From Emcibacteraceae bacterium (lineage in GTDB: Bacteria > Pseudomonadota > Alphaproteobacteria > Sphingomonadales > Emcibacteraceae): DNA of 5,024 nucleotides. Of this stretch, positions 4,700 to 5,024 are shown in pieces (position 1 is the first letter of the stretch; each line of letters begins with the position of its first letter). The DNA lies in NCBI GenBank assembly GCA_016763335.1, contig JAESUD010000152.1, positions 1 through 5,024 on the forward strand, given 5' to 3'. Below the pieces are notes generated by a model, which saw only the letters and a list, made by a program, of their open reading frames with translations, was not told the DNA's origin and did not search any database. A program made the position numbers and the translations under genes.

Positions 4700-5024
4700 A
4701 TGAATAAACTATCCAGGAGGGGCTTATTAAAATCTGCGGTAACAGCGTCCATTATTAGCGGAACCGCAACTATGGTTGCAAATACCGCGGCGGCAAAACC
4801 AAAACCCAACGTTGTGCCTGAATTAATATCCAAATACAAAATTGCCAACAGGCTGAATTTTCCCAAATTCATACAAGGTGATGTTGCCATCGTAGATGAA
4901 ACCATAAATGAATACCAAGGTGAAGGATGGTATTTATGGGATGATGGAATTTACAAAGCTGAACCCGCACCGATATTGACCGAAGGTTTTTATTGTGTCT
5001 ATCAATATAGAGGACATGCATGCG
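4700..5024 (+). CDS. Tat-exported protein with an S24/LexA-like core lacking the catalytic Ser (3' cut by window)
   Basis: The frame runs open to the window end, giving about 108 residues. The N-terminus 'MNKLSRRGLLKSA' has the twin-arginine motif (R6-R7), followed by a hydrophobic stretch and an AxA site near A30-A32, so export of a folded protein is likely. The mature part has 'LNFPKFIQGDVAIVD' (52-66), then 'GEGWYLWDDGIYK' (74-86). This has the spacing of the S24 peptidase pattern 'SMxP....GD..vvD', but the Ser position is Leu52, so self-cleavage is not expected. K86 is where the general base might lie. The fold call is by pattern only, and an exported S24-like protein is unusual. The gene is divergent from the HTH regulator and shares its operators, so it is probably repressed by it. 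An alternative start is ATG 4697. Confidence 0.65.
   Translation, partial: MNKLSRRGLLKSAVTASIISGTATMVANTAAAKPKPNVVPELISKYKIANRLNFPKFIQGDVAIVDETINEYQGEGWYLWDDGIYKAEPAPILTEGFYCVYQYRGHAC

Noticed and set aside
4663..4905. 80-codon minus-strand frame with hydrophobic segments
   Set aside because: It is the antisense of the Tat-signal gene; the + strand has a promoter, a ribosome site and a signal peptide.
1..5024. CRISPR array, complete insertion sequence or second copy of the tRNA 3' end
   Set aside because: I saw no regularly spaced repeats, no transposase and no other copy of the tRNA end on either strand.

Overview
The window looks like a chromosomal segment of a Gram-negative bacterium, most likely an alphaproteobacterium. 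The basis is family resemblance: a small XRE-type regulator ending in the ENGxGPGVR motif common there, a lipoprotein gamma-glutamyltransferase, and a tRNA gene with encoded CCA. I ran no search, so the lineage is an inference.

The left part (1-2518) reads as ordinary chromosome on the + strand. It starts inside a probable FAD/NAD(P)-binding protein whose reading frame breaks at a six-T run near its 3' end. Restoring the frame gives a product that ends on an ATGA overlap with the start of a complete, catalytically intact gamma-glutamyltransferase gene (626-2389). These two genes therefore look translationally coupled. An intact tRNA-Arg(CCT) gene follows (2442-2518).

The right part (2519-5024) is visibly more AT-rich and looks accessory. 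Just past the tRNA lie two tandem 9-bp repeats spaced by 11 bp, resembling the arm sites of a tyrosine integrase that uses the tRNA 3' end as attachment site. No integrase gene or second attachment site is seen. Next comes a leftward two-gene cassette: an unrecognised 66-aa protein, then an SDH-family Clp-fold serine proteinase. A gene-poor stretch of about 490 bp follows (3852-4344). It holds a possible promoter for the cassette, two inverted repeats, and a G8-led segment that resembles the conserved non-coding sequence upstream of phage small-terminase genes (a cos-like element).

The right end holds a divergent pair: a small HTH regulator (leftward) and a Tat-signal protein (rightward, cut by the window end). 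Two matching 14-bp operator-like sites in opposite orientation lie in their shared control region, one on each predicted promoter. The exported protein shows a pattern like the S24/LexA peptidase core, but with Leu where the catalytic Ser should be.

Overall, the right half is best read as part of a tRNA-linked mobile or satellite-like island, with a candidate protease cassette and a repressor-controlled exported protein. No complete known defence or mobile system can be named from this window alone.
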